A DNA stretch of 64,000 nt from Embleya hyalina (GTDB lineage: Bacteria > Actinomycetota > Actinomycetes > Streptomycetales > Streptomycetaceae). Both the position numbers and the translations under genes were made by a program. The notes below the pieces were generated by a model, which was not told the origin of the DNA, did not search any database, and was given only the letters and a program-made list of their open reading frames with translations. Below are positions 42,331 through 51,402 of the stretch, in pieces (position 1 is the first letter of the stretch; each line of letters begins with the position of its first letter). The stretch lies in assembly GCF_003967355.1 (NCBI RefSeq), contig NZ_BIFH01000030.1, forward strand, positions 149,716 through 213,715, given 5' to 3'.

Positions 42331-43638
42331 GTGTTGAGCGATCGAGCGGGTGCGGAGCGTCACATCAGGCCGCGAGCGGATCGACGCGCGGAGATCATCA
42401 GACACGCCTGCGCGCTGTTCGCCAAGCGCGGCTACGGCGCCACGACGGTTCGTCAGATCGCCGAGTCCGCCGACATGCTCTCGGGCAGCCTGTACCACCA
42501 CTTCCCGTCCAAGGAAGCGATGCTGCTCGAAGTGCTCGACTCCTTCTTCGCCGACATCATGAGCCGCCAGCGCGCCACCGTCGAGCGTGGCGGCGCCCCC
42601 GTCGACACCCTGCGCGGGCTGCTGCGGGACAGCCTCGAAGTGATCGGCAACAGCCCCGACGCGGCGATCGTGGTGGTCGGCGAGTCGCGCCGGCTCTCCG
42701 GGAGCGACGGTTTCGTGTGGCTGTCCGAGCGCACCGTCGAGGCATCCGCGCTGTGGGGGCGGGTGTTGCGGCGCGGCGTCGAGGAGGGCAGCCTGCGTCG
42801 GGACCTGCATCCCGTACTGCTGTCGCTGATGCTCCAGTCGGCGGTGTGGGGCATGGCCCAGTGGTATCGGCCGAGCGGGCGCTACGACCCCGACGCCGCC
42901 GCCGGTCGGCTCGTCGACCTGTTCGTGCGCGGCATCGTCCGGCCCGGACGCTACGCGTCGCAGCACATCTGCACCCTGCTCGGACCGGCCCGCCACACGA
43001 TGCCCACGCTGCGCCGGACCGGCGCGGCCGACGACGTCCGGGTCGAGGCCGAGCGGCGGATGGCCCGGGCGCCGCGCCGCACCGACGCGCGCACCCGGAT
43101 CCGGATCGCCTCCAACCTGCTCTTCGAACAGGACGGGTACGCGGGCACCACGGTGCGCCGGATCGCCGATCTGGCCGGTGTCCCGGTCGGCAGCCTCGCC
43201 CATCACATCGGCTCCAAGGAGCAGTTGCTCGGCGAACTCCTCGGCGAATTCCTCGGCGATCTGCGCAGTGCCTTCGACAAGGACGCCGCGGATCGGCCGG
43301 AGCCGGTCCAGCGACTGGCCGGTCTGATCGGACACACCGTGGAGGCGCACGCGTGCCACGGCGTGTCGACGGTGCTGGCGATAAACGAGGTGCGCGGTGA
43401 CGAACTGCCCGCGAGCCGGCTGTCCGCGCAGCGCGCCAAGGTCTCCGACACGTGGACCCGGGCGCTGGTCGCCGGGATCCGCTCGGGCGACTTCCACCCG
43501 GACCTGGACCCGGTGTTCACCCAGCGGGTGTTGCGCACGGCGATCTCGACCGGGAGCCGGATCTATCGGGGGATGGGCGTGCGGGATGCGGTCGGGTTGT
43601 ATCGGGAGGTCGCCTTGGCGGGGATGGCGGCGTCGTGA
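42331..43638 (+). CDS. double TetR-family regulator (two complete TetR units in one chain)
   Basis: 435 aa. Unit 1 (about 12-205) begins with RRAEIIRHACALFAKRGYGATTVRQIAESADMLSGSLYHHFPSKEAM, a KstR2-like HTH with the LSGSLYHHF recognition helix. Unit 2 (about 245-435) begins TRIRIASNLLFEQDGYAGTTVRRIADLAGVPVGSLAHHIGSKEQL. Each HTH is followed by its own helical ligand domain. Normal TetR proteins are about 200 aa dimers, so this may act as a single-chain pseudo-dimer with two different half-site readers. Divergent from the thiolase it probably controls. Confidence 0.88.
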   Translation: MLSDRAGAERHIRPRADRRAEIIRHACALFAKRGYGATTVRQIAESADMLSGSLYHHFPSKEAMLLEVLDSFFADIMSRQRATVERGGAPVDTLRGLLRDSLEVIGNSPDAAIVVVGESRRLSGSDGFVWLSERTVEASALWGRVLRRGVEEGSLRRDLHPVLLSLMLQSAVWGMAQWYRPSGRYDPDAAAGRLVDLFVRGIVRPGRYASQHICTLLGPARHTMPTLRRTGAADDVRVEAERRMARAPRRTDARTRIRIASNLLFEQDGYAGTTVRRIADLAGVPVGSLAHHIGSKEQLLGELLGEFLGDLRSAFDKDAADRPEPVQRLAGLIGHTVEAHACHGVSTVLAINEVRGDELPASRLSAQRAKVSDTWTRALVAGIRSGDFHPDLDPVFTQRVLRTAISTGSRIYRGMGVRDAVGLYREVALAGMAAS

Positions 43639-43802
43639 GGGCGGGGCTCGGGGCGGGTTCGCGGCCGGTGTCGGTTCGGCTGCGGTGGACGGCCCGGTGG
43701 TGGCGGGCGACCTGGGCGCGCGGAGCGGTTCGGGTGCGGTGGGCGATTCGGTCCCGGCCGGTGGGGTGGTCGCGCGCGGGGCGGTGAGGGGCGCGACGCG
43801 GA

Positions 43803-43897
43803 AGAGCCCGCCCCCGGACGGGACGGGCTCTCGCGTCGTTCTCGCTTGCCGTGCGCGGGTGTTCGGGCGGGGGCGTGCTCGGCCCGGCCCGAACACC
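43803..43897. terminator. two hairpins between double TetR and ahpD
   Basis: AGAGCCCG (43803) with CGGGCTCT (43824-43831), and a perfect 11-bp stem GGTGTTCGGGC (43858-43868) with GCCCGAACACC (43887-43897). They stand between convergent genes; the second is 8 bp from the ahpD stop. Nothing coding is seen in the 266-bp gap. Confidence 0.65.
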
Positions 43898-43904
43898 GGC
43901 GTGC

Positions 43905-44429
43905 TCAGCCCTGCTCGGACTCCAGCGTCACGCCGACCGCGTGGATCACGGCGGCGATCTTGATCGCCTCCTGGATGGTCTCGCGCGGCATGTTCTCCTT
44001 GCGCAGGACCTGCTCGTGCGACTCCAGGCACCGACCGCAACCGTTGATCGCCGAGACGGCGAGCGACCACAGTTCGAAGTCGGCCTTCGGGGCACCCGGG
44101 TTGGCCATGATGTTCATCCGCAGCCCGGCCCGCAGGTTGCCGTACTCCGGGTCGCCGATGAGGTGCATCGACCGGTAGTAGACGTTGTTCATCGCCATCA
44201 CCGCGGCGGCGGCCCTGGCGGCGTTGTACGCCTCCTCGGACAGCCGGCTCTTCGCCTCGGGCTCCAGCTCGGCGAGCACCTTCGGGCTGCGCGTGGCGAT
44301 CGCCGACACGAGCACCGTGCCCCAGAGCGTCTGCTCCTGGAGCTTGGAGTTGCCGACGACCGAGCCCAGGTTGAGCTTGAGATCCTTGGCGTATTCGGGC
44401 AGTGCGGCCTTCAGGACGTCGAGACCCAT
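43905..44429 (-). CDS. ahpD: alkylhydroperoxidase AhpD
   Basis: 174 aa, family length. The active-site motif is [16 protein letters not shown] (Cys-x-x-Cys with downstream His), preceded by the conserved [10 protein letters not shown] segment. AhpD reduces AhpC, receiving electrons from lipoyl carriers in actinobacteria. Its ATG lies 3 nt after the ahpC stop, so the two are translated together. Confidence 0.95.
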   Translation of the reverse strand: MGLDVLKAALPEYAKDLKLNLGSVVGNSKLQEQTLWGTVLVSAIATRSPKVLAELEPEAKSRLSEEAYNAARAAAAVMAMNNVYYRSMHLIGDPEYGNLRAGLRMNIMANPGAPKADFELWSLAVSAINGCGRCLESHEQVLRKENMPRETIQEAIKIAAVIHAVGVTLESEQG

Positions 44430-44432
44430 GGA

Positions 44433-44984
44433 TCAGGCGTCCATCAGCTTGGCGGCGTCGAGGGTCTCGCCACCCTTCTGCCAGTTGCACGGGCACAGCT
44501 CGTCGGTCTGCAGCGCGTCGAGGACCCGCAGGACCTCGTCGGGGTTGCGGCCCACCGAGCCGGCGGTGACCATCACGAACTGGATCTCGTTGTTCGGGTC
44601 GATGATGAAGACCGCGCGGTCGGCGACACCGTCGGCGTTGAGCACGCCGGCGGCCGAGGACAGCTCGCGCTTGAGGTCGGACAACATCGGGAACGGCAGG
44701 TCGGTCAGGTCCGGGTGGTCCTTGCGCCAGGCCAGGTGCACGAACTCGGAGTCCACGGACACGCCGAGCAGCTGCGCGTCACGGTCCTGGAAGTCCTCGT
44801 TGAGCCGGCCGAACGCGGCGATCTCGGTCGGGCACACGAAGGTGAAGTCCTTCGGCCAGAAGAAGATGACTTTCCAACCCTTGTCGCCCCACTTGGGAGT
44901 GATCTGCTCGAACGCCTTGTCCGCCTCCAGGGAGACGACTGCGGTCAGGTCGTAGTCAGGGAACTGGTTACCGACAGTAAGCAC
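44433..44984 (-). CDS. ahpC: alkyl hydroperoxide reductase AhpC (2-Cys peroxiredoxin)
   Basis: 183 aa from a GTG with GGAGGAG 6-9 nt upstream. Peroxidatic Cys in KDFTFVCPTEIAAFGRL and resolving Cys in DELCPCNWQKGG (an extra Cys makes CPC, as in actinobacterial AhpC). Reduces H2O2, organic peroxides and peroxynitrite. In many Streptomyces oxyR lies divergent to ahpC; here no oxyR is adjacent, but an OxyR-like dyad precedes the gene and oxyR occurs at 57.4 kb. Confidence 0.96.
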   Translation of the reverse strand: MLTVGNQFPDYDLTAVVSLEADKAFEQITPKWGDKGWKVIFFWPKDFTFVCPTEIAAFGRLNEDFQDRDAQLLGVSVDSEFVHLAWRKDHPDLTDLPFPMLSDLKRELSSAAGVLNADGVADRAVFIIDPNNEIQFVMVTAGSVGRNPDEVLRVLDALQTDELCPCNWQKGGETLDAAKLMDA

Positions 44985-45067
44985 TTGATCTCCTCCGCAA
45001 GGGGCCGGGGAGGCAGGTTCACCACCCCGGTCGGACGTACGTCGATCACGATGTCACAGCCAAATTG

Positions 45068-45096
45068 ATAGATGAAATAAGCAACGCTTCACCTAT
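45068..45096 (-). promoter_or_regulatory. OxyR-like dyad upstream of ahpC
   Basis: ATAGATGAAA and CTTCACCTAT, imperfect 10-nt arms (8 of 10 match) with a 9-nt centre, giving the ATAG...CTAT ends typical of OxyR sites. It is about 85-110 nt upstream of ahpC in an unusually A/T-rich patch. GTGATCAC follows at 45102-45109. The remaining gap 44985-45356 (372 bp) shows no acceptable gene. Confidence 0.55.
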
Positions 45097-45356
45097 TGAT
45101 CGTGATCACTTATCAGTGTGGGAGAGGTGGCGAACGGCCTGCTCAATCCACCCGCGTGCATGTTCGACGGCCGGCGGAGGGGGCCGGAAGGAGCATACGC
45201 GTCACCCTCGCGAGTGCCGAATCGGCTCATTTGGGAGGGTGTCCGACCCGGTCGCCGAGAGGGTGGACGGGGAGGGTCGGGGGCGGCCGGAGCGCCCCGC
45301 GACCGCATGGATGGGCGGCCGGGGTCGATCACGGAGTGTGCCCGACCCGGGCCCGT

Positions 45357-45692
45357 CTAGCCCGCCGGATAGAAGAGGAACAGGGTGCAGCCGGTGGTGG
45401 TCGAGGGGAGGTGCCACGACCCGGCGGGGGCGTGCAGGAAGGTGCCGGCCGGGTAGTCGCGCGCGCCGTCGTTGAAGGTGCCGGCGACCACGTAGACCTC
45501 CTCCGGACCGGGCTCGTGCACGTCGCGACGGGGCCAGGCGGAGTTCGGGTCCATCTCCAGCACGCCGGCGTGCGCACCGGTCGGCGCCTGCCACAACGGA
45601 CGGAACCGAACCCCGGGGAAGAGCGTGCGGATCGGGGCTTCGTCGACGGACACGGAAACATAGCCCGGCTGGGCGAGGATCTCGGGATGCAT
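45357..45692 (-). CDS. ChrR-like cupin-domain protein
   Basis: 111 aa. Single-domain cupin of the anti-sigma ChrR-like class: RFRPLWQAPTGAHAGVLEMDPNSAWPRRDVHEPGPEEVYVVAGTF, with the metal-binding His/Glu set (H-x-x-G-x-E-E) and a later His in PAGSWHLPS. No zinc-finger ASD domain is present, so it is not itself an anti-sigma factor. Start is uncertain: the ATG at 45692 has GAGGAGC immediately before it, too close, so the GTG at 45701 is possible. It is divergent from a GlxA-type regulator. Confidence 0.85.
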   Translation of the reverse strand: MHPEILAQPGYVSVSVDEAPIRTLFPGVRFRPLWQAPTGAHAGVLEMDPNSAWPRRDVHEPGPEEVYVVAGTFNDGARDYPAGTFLHAPAGSWHLPSTTTGCTLFLFYPAG

Positions 45693-45764
45693 GCTCCTCA
45701 CGGTGCCGTGGGCGGGCCGCGGCGGGACAGGGTCCGGGCGGACACCATGGGGTACGTTCCTGCC

Positions 45765-46727
45765 ATGCATCGTGTGGTGGCCCTGGTGCGGCCGGTGCAG
45801 TCGACGTTCGAACTCGGCTGCGCGGTCGAGGTCTTCGGCACCGAGCGAGCCGGGGTGCCGCGGCACTACACGTTCGAAACCTGCACCGAGACGCCGGGGC
45901 CGGTGCCGACCACCGGCGGATACACGATGCACGTGCCGCAGGACCTGGCGGCGCTCGACCGCGCCGACACCGTGATCGTCCCGGGGTGGTTGCCGGTGGA
46001 GACGCCGCTCTCCGCCGGCGTGCGCCGCGCGTTGCTTCGGGCGCACGCGCGCGGGGCGCGCCTGGTCAGCATCTGCTCGGGGGTGTTCGCGCTGGCCCGC
46101 ACCGGGCTCCTGGACGGCCGCTCGGCCACCACACACCGGGCACGCGCCGAGCAGTTGCGTCGGGAGTTCCCCCGGGTGCGGGTGGAGCCGGACCGGCTGT
46201 ACGTGGACCACGGCGACGTCGCCACCAGCGCCGGCGCGGGCGCGGGGCTCGACCTGTGCCTGCACCTGGTCCGGCGCGACCACGGAGTCGCGCACGCCGC
46301 CCTCCTCGCGCGGGACATGGTGCTGCCGCCGCATCGCGAGGACGGCCGGGTGCGGTATCCGCCGGCGCCCGAGGACGGCCTCGACGACCTGTTCGCGTGG
46401 GCGGACGAGCGCGTCGGCACGCCGCTGTCCGTGCACGACCTGGCCGCCCACCTCGGCGTCTCGCCCCGCACGCTGGCCAGGCGCTTCGCCGACCGCCTCG
46501 GCACCAGCCCCGGCGCCTGGCTCCTCTCCCGCCGCGTGGCGGCGGCCCGCACCCTGCTGGAGGAGACGGACCTGTCGGTCGAGGCCATCGCCACCCGGGT
46601 CGGGCTCACCTCGGCGGTCAACCTCCGCCGCCGCTTCCGCACCCGGGTGGGCACCACCCCGGGCGCGTACCGCCGCGCCTTCCGAGCGCCGGAGACCGCC
46701 ACGATCCCGGCCACCCGCCGCCCGTGA
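45765..46727 (+). CDS. GlxA-family AraC-type regulator with DJ-1/PfpI domain
   Basis: 320 aa. N-terminal DJ-1/PfpI-like domain (about 1-175: VVALVRPVQSTFELGCAVEVFG, and the nucleophile-elbow-like ARLVSICSGVFALARTGLLDG with Cys). C-terminal AraC DNA-binding region with two HTHs (about 220-310: LAAHLGVSPRTLARRFADRLGTSPGAWLLSRRVAAARTLLEETDLSVEAIATRVGLTSAVNLRRRFRTRVGTTPGAYR). GlxA-type regulators respond to small metabolites. An in-frame ATG 18 nt earlier is an alternative start. Likely partner of the divergent cupin gene. Confidence 0.92.
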   Translation: MHRVVALVRPVQSTFELGCAVEVFGTERAGVPRHYTFETCTETPGPVPTTGGYTMHVPQDLAALDRADTVIVPGWLPVETPLSAGVRRALLRAHARGARLVSICSGVFALARTGLLDGRSATTHRARAEQLRREFPRVRVEPDRLYVDHGDVATSAGAGAGLDLCLHLVRRDHGVAHAALLARDMVLPPHREDGRVRYPPAPEDGLDDLFAWADERVGTPLSVHDLAAHLGVSPRTLARRFADRLGTSPGAWLLSRRVAAARTLLEETDLSVEAIATRVGLTSAVNLRRRFRTRVGTTPGAYRRAFRAPETATIPATRRP

Positions 46728-46753
46728 CGGCGGGGGCCGTTCGGGGGTGTCGG

Positions 46754-48205
<1,452 letters not shown>

Positions 48206-48296
48206 CGCTGTGGCCTCCTAGAAAGCGTTCCCTGGCGACAACGGCTTCTCGGCCCGGCCTGTTCCTGCGGGGTGCGCCCGGCCGGTGCCGAGCCGG

Positions 48297-48938
48297 CTAG
48301 CCGACCAGCAACACGTGCAGCGTCCGCGGCCCGTGTACCCCCGCCACCCGCTCCAGTTCGATGTCGCTGGTCGCCGACGGGCCGGAGATCCAGGTCTGCG
48401 GGCGGCGCGGGTCGAGCCGGGCCACCGCCTCCGGCACGGTGCCCACGATCTGGTCGGCGCGCACCACGCACAGGTGGTAGTCCGGCAGCAGGGTGAGCAC
48501 CCGACGGCCCTGGTCGGGGCCGGTGTCCAGGACGATCGTGCCGGTCTCGGCGACGGCGAGCGCGCACCCGGTGGCCACCGCGTCGATCGTGCCGATCTCG
48601 TCCCGGCTCAGCTCGGGGGTGTCCACCACCAGCTCCGCGCCGAGCCGGCTCAGCCAGGACAGCCGGTTCCCGCTCGGCACCACCAGGCGGGTGACCCCGG
48701 CCTGGCGCAGCAGGTCGCTCGCGCCGAGCAGCAGGCCCCGGGTGTCGTGTACGCGCAGCACGGTGGCGTCGTAGTCGGCCAGCCGCGCGGCGAAGCGGGC
48801 GGCCGGGTCGAGGCCCGCCGGGCGCTCGCGCCGATAGGTCCGGCGTACCGGCGGCGGCTTGGGCCGGTCGTCGAGGGCGGCGCGGAGCCGGTCCAGGACC
48901 ACCGTCCGCGCCTCGCGGTCCGCCTCGTGGTGCTCCAC
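48297..48938 (-). CDS. lutC: LutC-type LUD-domain protein (lactate utilisation)
   Basis: 213 aa from the GTG at 48938, since GGGAG is 8 nt upstream; another in-frame GTG at 48944 is too close to it. LUD domain: VTRLVVPSGNRLSWLSRLGAELV, AVATGCALAVAETGTIVLDTGPDQGRRVLTLLPDYHLCVV and SATSDIELERVAGVHGPRTLHVLLVG. LutC is the third subunit of the LutABC L-lactate oxidising complex. The start overlaps or abuts the stop of the fused lutAB gene. Confidence 0.93.
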   Translation of the reverse strand: MEHHEADREARTVVLDRLRAALDDRPKPPPVRRTYRRERPAGLDPAARFAARLADYDATVLRVHDTRGLLLGASDLLRQAGVTRLVVPSGNRLSWLSRLGAELVVDTPELSRDEIGTIDAVATGCALAVAETGTIVLDTGPDQGRRVLTLLPDYHLCVVRADQIVGTVPEAVARLDPRRPQTWISGPSATSDIELERVAGVHGPRTLHVLLVG

Positions 48939-48940
48939 CG

Positions 48941-51250
48941 TCACAGCTCCCGACCACCTTCGGTGCGCTTGTACCAGGTCCGGAACGACTCCGCCGGAGG
49001 CGCCGGCGCGTCCCGGTCGGCGAACCACGCGCCCACCGGCCCGGACACGCGCTTCGGCAGCGGGACCCGACCGATCACGCCGTGACGCACGAAGTGCGCG
49101 CCGACCCCGGCCACATGTTGGGCGAAACCGATCCGCCACGGCTTCTCGAAGGTCCACCGCAGCGTCTTCATCCCGGCGTCCTCGGCCCGGTCGTGCGGCC
49201 CGCGTCCGCCGTCCACAACCTGTGCACGAAGACGCACCAGCACCTCGGGGATGTCGATCCGCACCGGACACGCGTCGAAGCACGCCCCGCACAGCGTCGA
49301 CGCGAACGGCAACGACGCGGTCTGCGCGTCCACCGGGTGCCGGGCGATGCCGCGCAGTTGCGGCGTGAGGATCGCGCCGATCGGCCCGGGGTACACCGAC
49401 CCGTACGCATGCCCGCCGGTGCGCTCGTACACCGGACACACGTTCAGACAGGCCGCACAGCGGATGCAGCGTAGCGCCTGGCGGCCCACCGGGTCGGACA
49501 ACACGTCGGAGCGGCCGTTGTCGAGCAGGATCAGGTGGAACTCCCGCGGCCCGTCCCCGGGGGTGACCCCCGTCCACATCGACGTGTACGGGTTCATCCG
49601 CTCCCCGGTGGCACTGCGCGGAAGCAGTTGCAGGAACACCTCCAGGTCGCCCCACGTGGGCAGCAGCTTCTCCACGCCCAGGACGGTGATCAGCGTCTCC
49701 GGCAGGGTCAGACACATGCGCCCGTTGCCCTCCGACTCGACCACGCACACCGTGCCGGTGTCGGCGATGGCGAAGTTGGCGCCGGAGACCGCGACCTTCG
49801 CGCGCAGGAACTTCTGCCGCAGGTGCAGCCGCGCGGCGGCGGCGAGCGCGGTGGGCTCGTCGCTCAGCCGTTCCGGCGCCGGTCGGCCCACGCGGCCCAT
49901 CTCGCGGACGAAGATCTCCCGGATCTGTGCCCGGTTGCGGTGGATCGCGGGCACCACGATGTGCGACGGCAGATCGTCGCCGAGCTGCACGATCAGTTGC
50001 GCGAGGTCGGTCTCCCACGCGTGGATCCCGGCCGCGGCCAGCGCGTTGTTCAGCTCGATCTCCTCGGTGGCCATGGACTTGACCTTGACCACCTCGTCCA
50101 CGCCCTTGGCCCGCGCGATGTCGACCACGATCGTGTTCGCCTCGGCCGCGTCCCTGGCCCAGTGCACCACGCCCCCGGCCGCGCGGACCGCCGCCTCCAG
50201 GCGCTCCAGGAGGCCGGGCAGCCGAGCCAGCACGTCGTCCTTGATCGCCTCGCCGGCCCGGCGCAGCAGCTCCCAGTCGGGCAGCTCCGCGACCACCGCG
50301 TCGCGCTTGGCCCGGATGGTGTGCGTGGCCGCGCGCAGATTGGCCCGTTGGACCGGATTCGCCAACTCGGCCTCGGCCGCCTCGGGGAAGGGCGGCATGC
50401 CGACGAAGGTGGGTTCCCTGTGTACCGCCGCGGTCATCGTGTCGCCTCCGGTCCCGGGGGCGTGCCCCACGACGAGGCCCGACGAGTCGGGCAGGCCCGG
50501 CCGGTACACCGGCACGTCCGGCAGCGCGTCGGTGCGGGCCAGGATGTCCGCCAGGTGCAGCATCCGGATGCCCGCGTGTTGTCGGGAGATCAGTCCGCCG
50601 ATGTGGGTCAGGCACGAGTTGTCCCCGGCGCACAACACCTGCGCGCCGGATTCCAGCGCGGCGGTGACCTTGTCGCCGCCCATCGCCACCGACGTCGGCG
50701 CGTTCTTCACCGCGAACGTGCCGCCGAAGCCGCAACATTCGTCGGCGCGCGGCAGGTCGACCAGGGTCAGCCCGCGCACCGCGCGCAGCAGCCGGGTCGG
50801 CCGATCGCCCACCCGCAACATGCGCAGCGAGTGGCAGGTGGGGTGGTACGCGACGCTGTGCGGGAAGTAGGCGCCCACGTCGGTCACCCCGAGCACGTCG
50901 ACCAGGAACTCGCTCAGTTCGTACACCTTCGGCGCCACCCGCGCGACGCCCTCCGGCAGCGTGCCGCCGGCCGTGCGGGCCACCGTGGCGTGATACTCGC
51001 GCACCATCGCGGTGCACGACCCGGACGGCACGATCACCGCGTCGTAGCCCTCGAACGCCTCGACGAAGGACCGGACCAGCGGTACCGCGTCGCGCCGGTA
51101 GCCGGAGTTGAAGTGCATCTGGCCGCAGCACACCTGGTCGTACGGGAACTCCACCTCGTGTCCGAGGCGCCGCAGCACCCGGACCACGGACGCGCCGGTC
51201 TCCGGGAAGAGCGTGTCGTTGAAGCACGTGATGAAAAGGGCAAGACGCAC
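48941..51250 (-). CDS. fused LutA-LutB iron-sulfur protein (lactate utilisation)
   Basis: 769 aa in one frame from a GTG with GGAGG 6 nt upstream. Residues 1-245 are LutA: two CCG domains with FITCFNDTLFPETG, VCCGQMHFNSGY, AYHPTCHSLR and ECCGFGGTFAVKN. Residues 272-769 are LutB: a LUD-like part, then ferredoxin motifs CIRCAACLNVCPVY and CGACFDACPVRIDIPE. The two are normally separate genes. At residue 272 an internal ATG (50437-50435) still has GGAGG 7 nt upstream, as if lutB once began there and a lutA stop was lost. Electrons from lactate would pass along the iron-sulfur clusters. Confidence 0.9.
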   Translation of the reverse strand: MRLALFITCFNDTLFPETGASVVRVLRRLGHEVEFPYDQVCCGQMHFNSGYRRDAVPLVRSFVEAFEGYDAVIVPSGSCTAMVREYHATVARTAGGTLPEGVARVAPKVYELSEFLVDVLGVTDVGAYFPHSVAYHPTCHSLRMLRVGDRPTRLLRAVRGLTLVDLPRADECCGFGGTFAVKNAPTSVAMGGDKVTAALESGAQVLCAGDNSCLTHIGGLISRQHAGIRMLHLADILARTDALPDVPVYRPGLPDSSGLVVGHAPGTGGDTMTAAVHREPTFVGMPPFPEAAEAELANPVQRANLRAATHTIRAKRDAVVAELPDWELLRRAGEAIKDDVLARLPGLLERLEAAVRAAGGVVHWARDAAEANTIVVDIARAKGVDEVVKVKSMATEEIELNNALAAAGIHAWETDLAQLIVQLGDDLPSHIVVPAIHRNRAQIREIFVREMGRVGRPAPERLSDEPTALAAAARLHLRQKFLRAKVAVSGANFAIADTGTVCVVESEGNGRMCLTLPETLITVLGVEKLLPTWGDLEVFLQLLPRSATGERMNPYTSMWTGVTPGDGPREFHLILLDNGRSDVLSDPVGRQALRCIRCAACLNVCPVYERTGGHAYGSVYPGPIGAILTPQLRGIARHPVDAQTASLPFASTLCGACFDACPVRIDIPEVLVRLRAQVVDGGRGPHDRAEDAGMKTLRWTFEKPWRIGFAQHVAGVGAHFVRHGVIGRVPLPKRVSGPVGAWFADRDAPAPPAESFRTWYKRTEGGREL

Positions 51251-51402
51251 GATTTACCTCCGCGATCGACTGTACGGACGTCCCGTGGCGCACGCCCGGT
51301 CAGACCCGCCGGGCGCGTCCGGTCGTGTGACGAAGGGCGGGGCGGGGGCGTCGGGATCGGGGCCGGTCTCCGACCTGCGCGATTGCCACGTAGGGTCTGC
51401 GC

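Noticed and set aside
45118-45360. A short frame divergent from ahpC, where oxyR would be expected
   Set aside because: It has no HTH or other recognisable motif; the real oxyR is at 57.4 kb.
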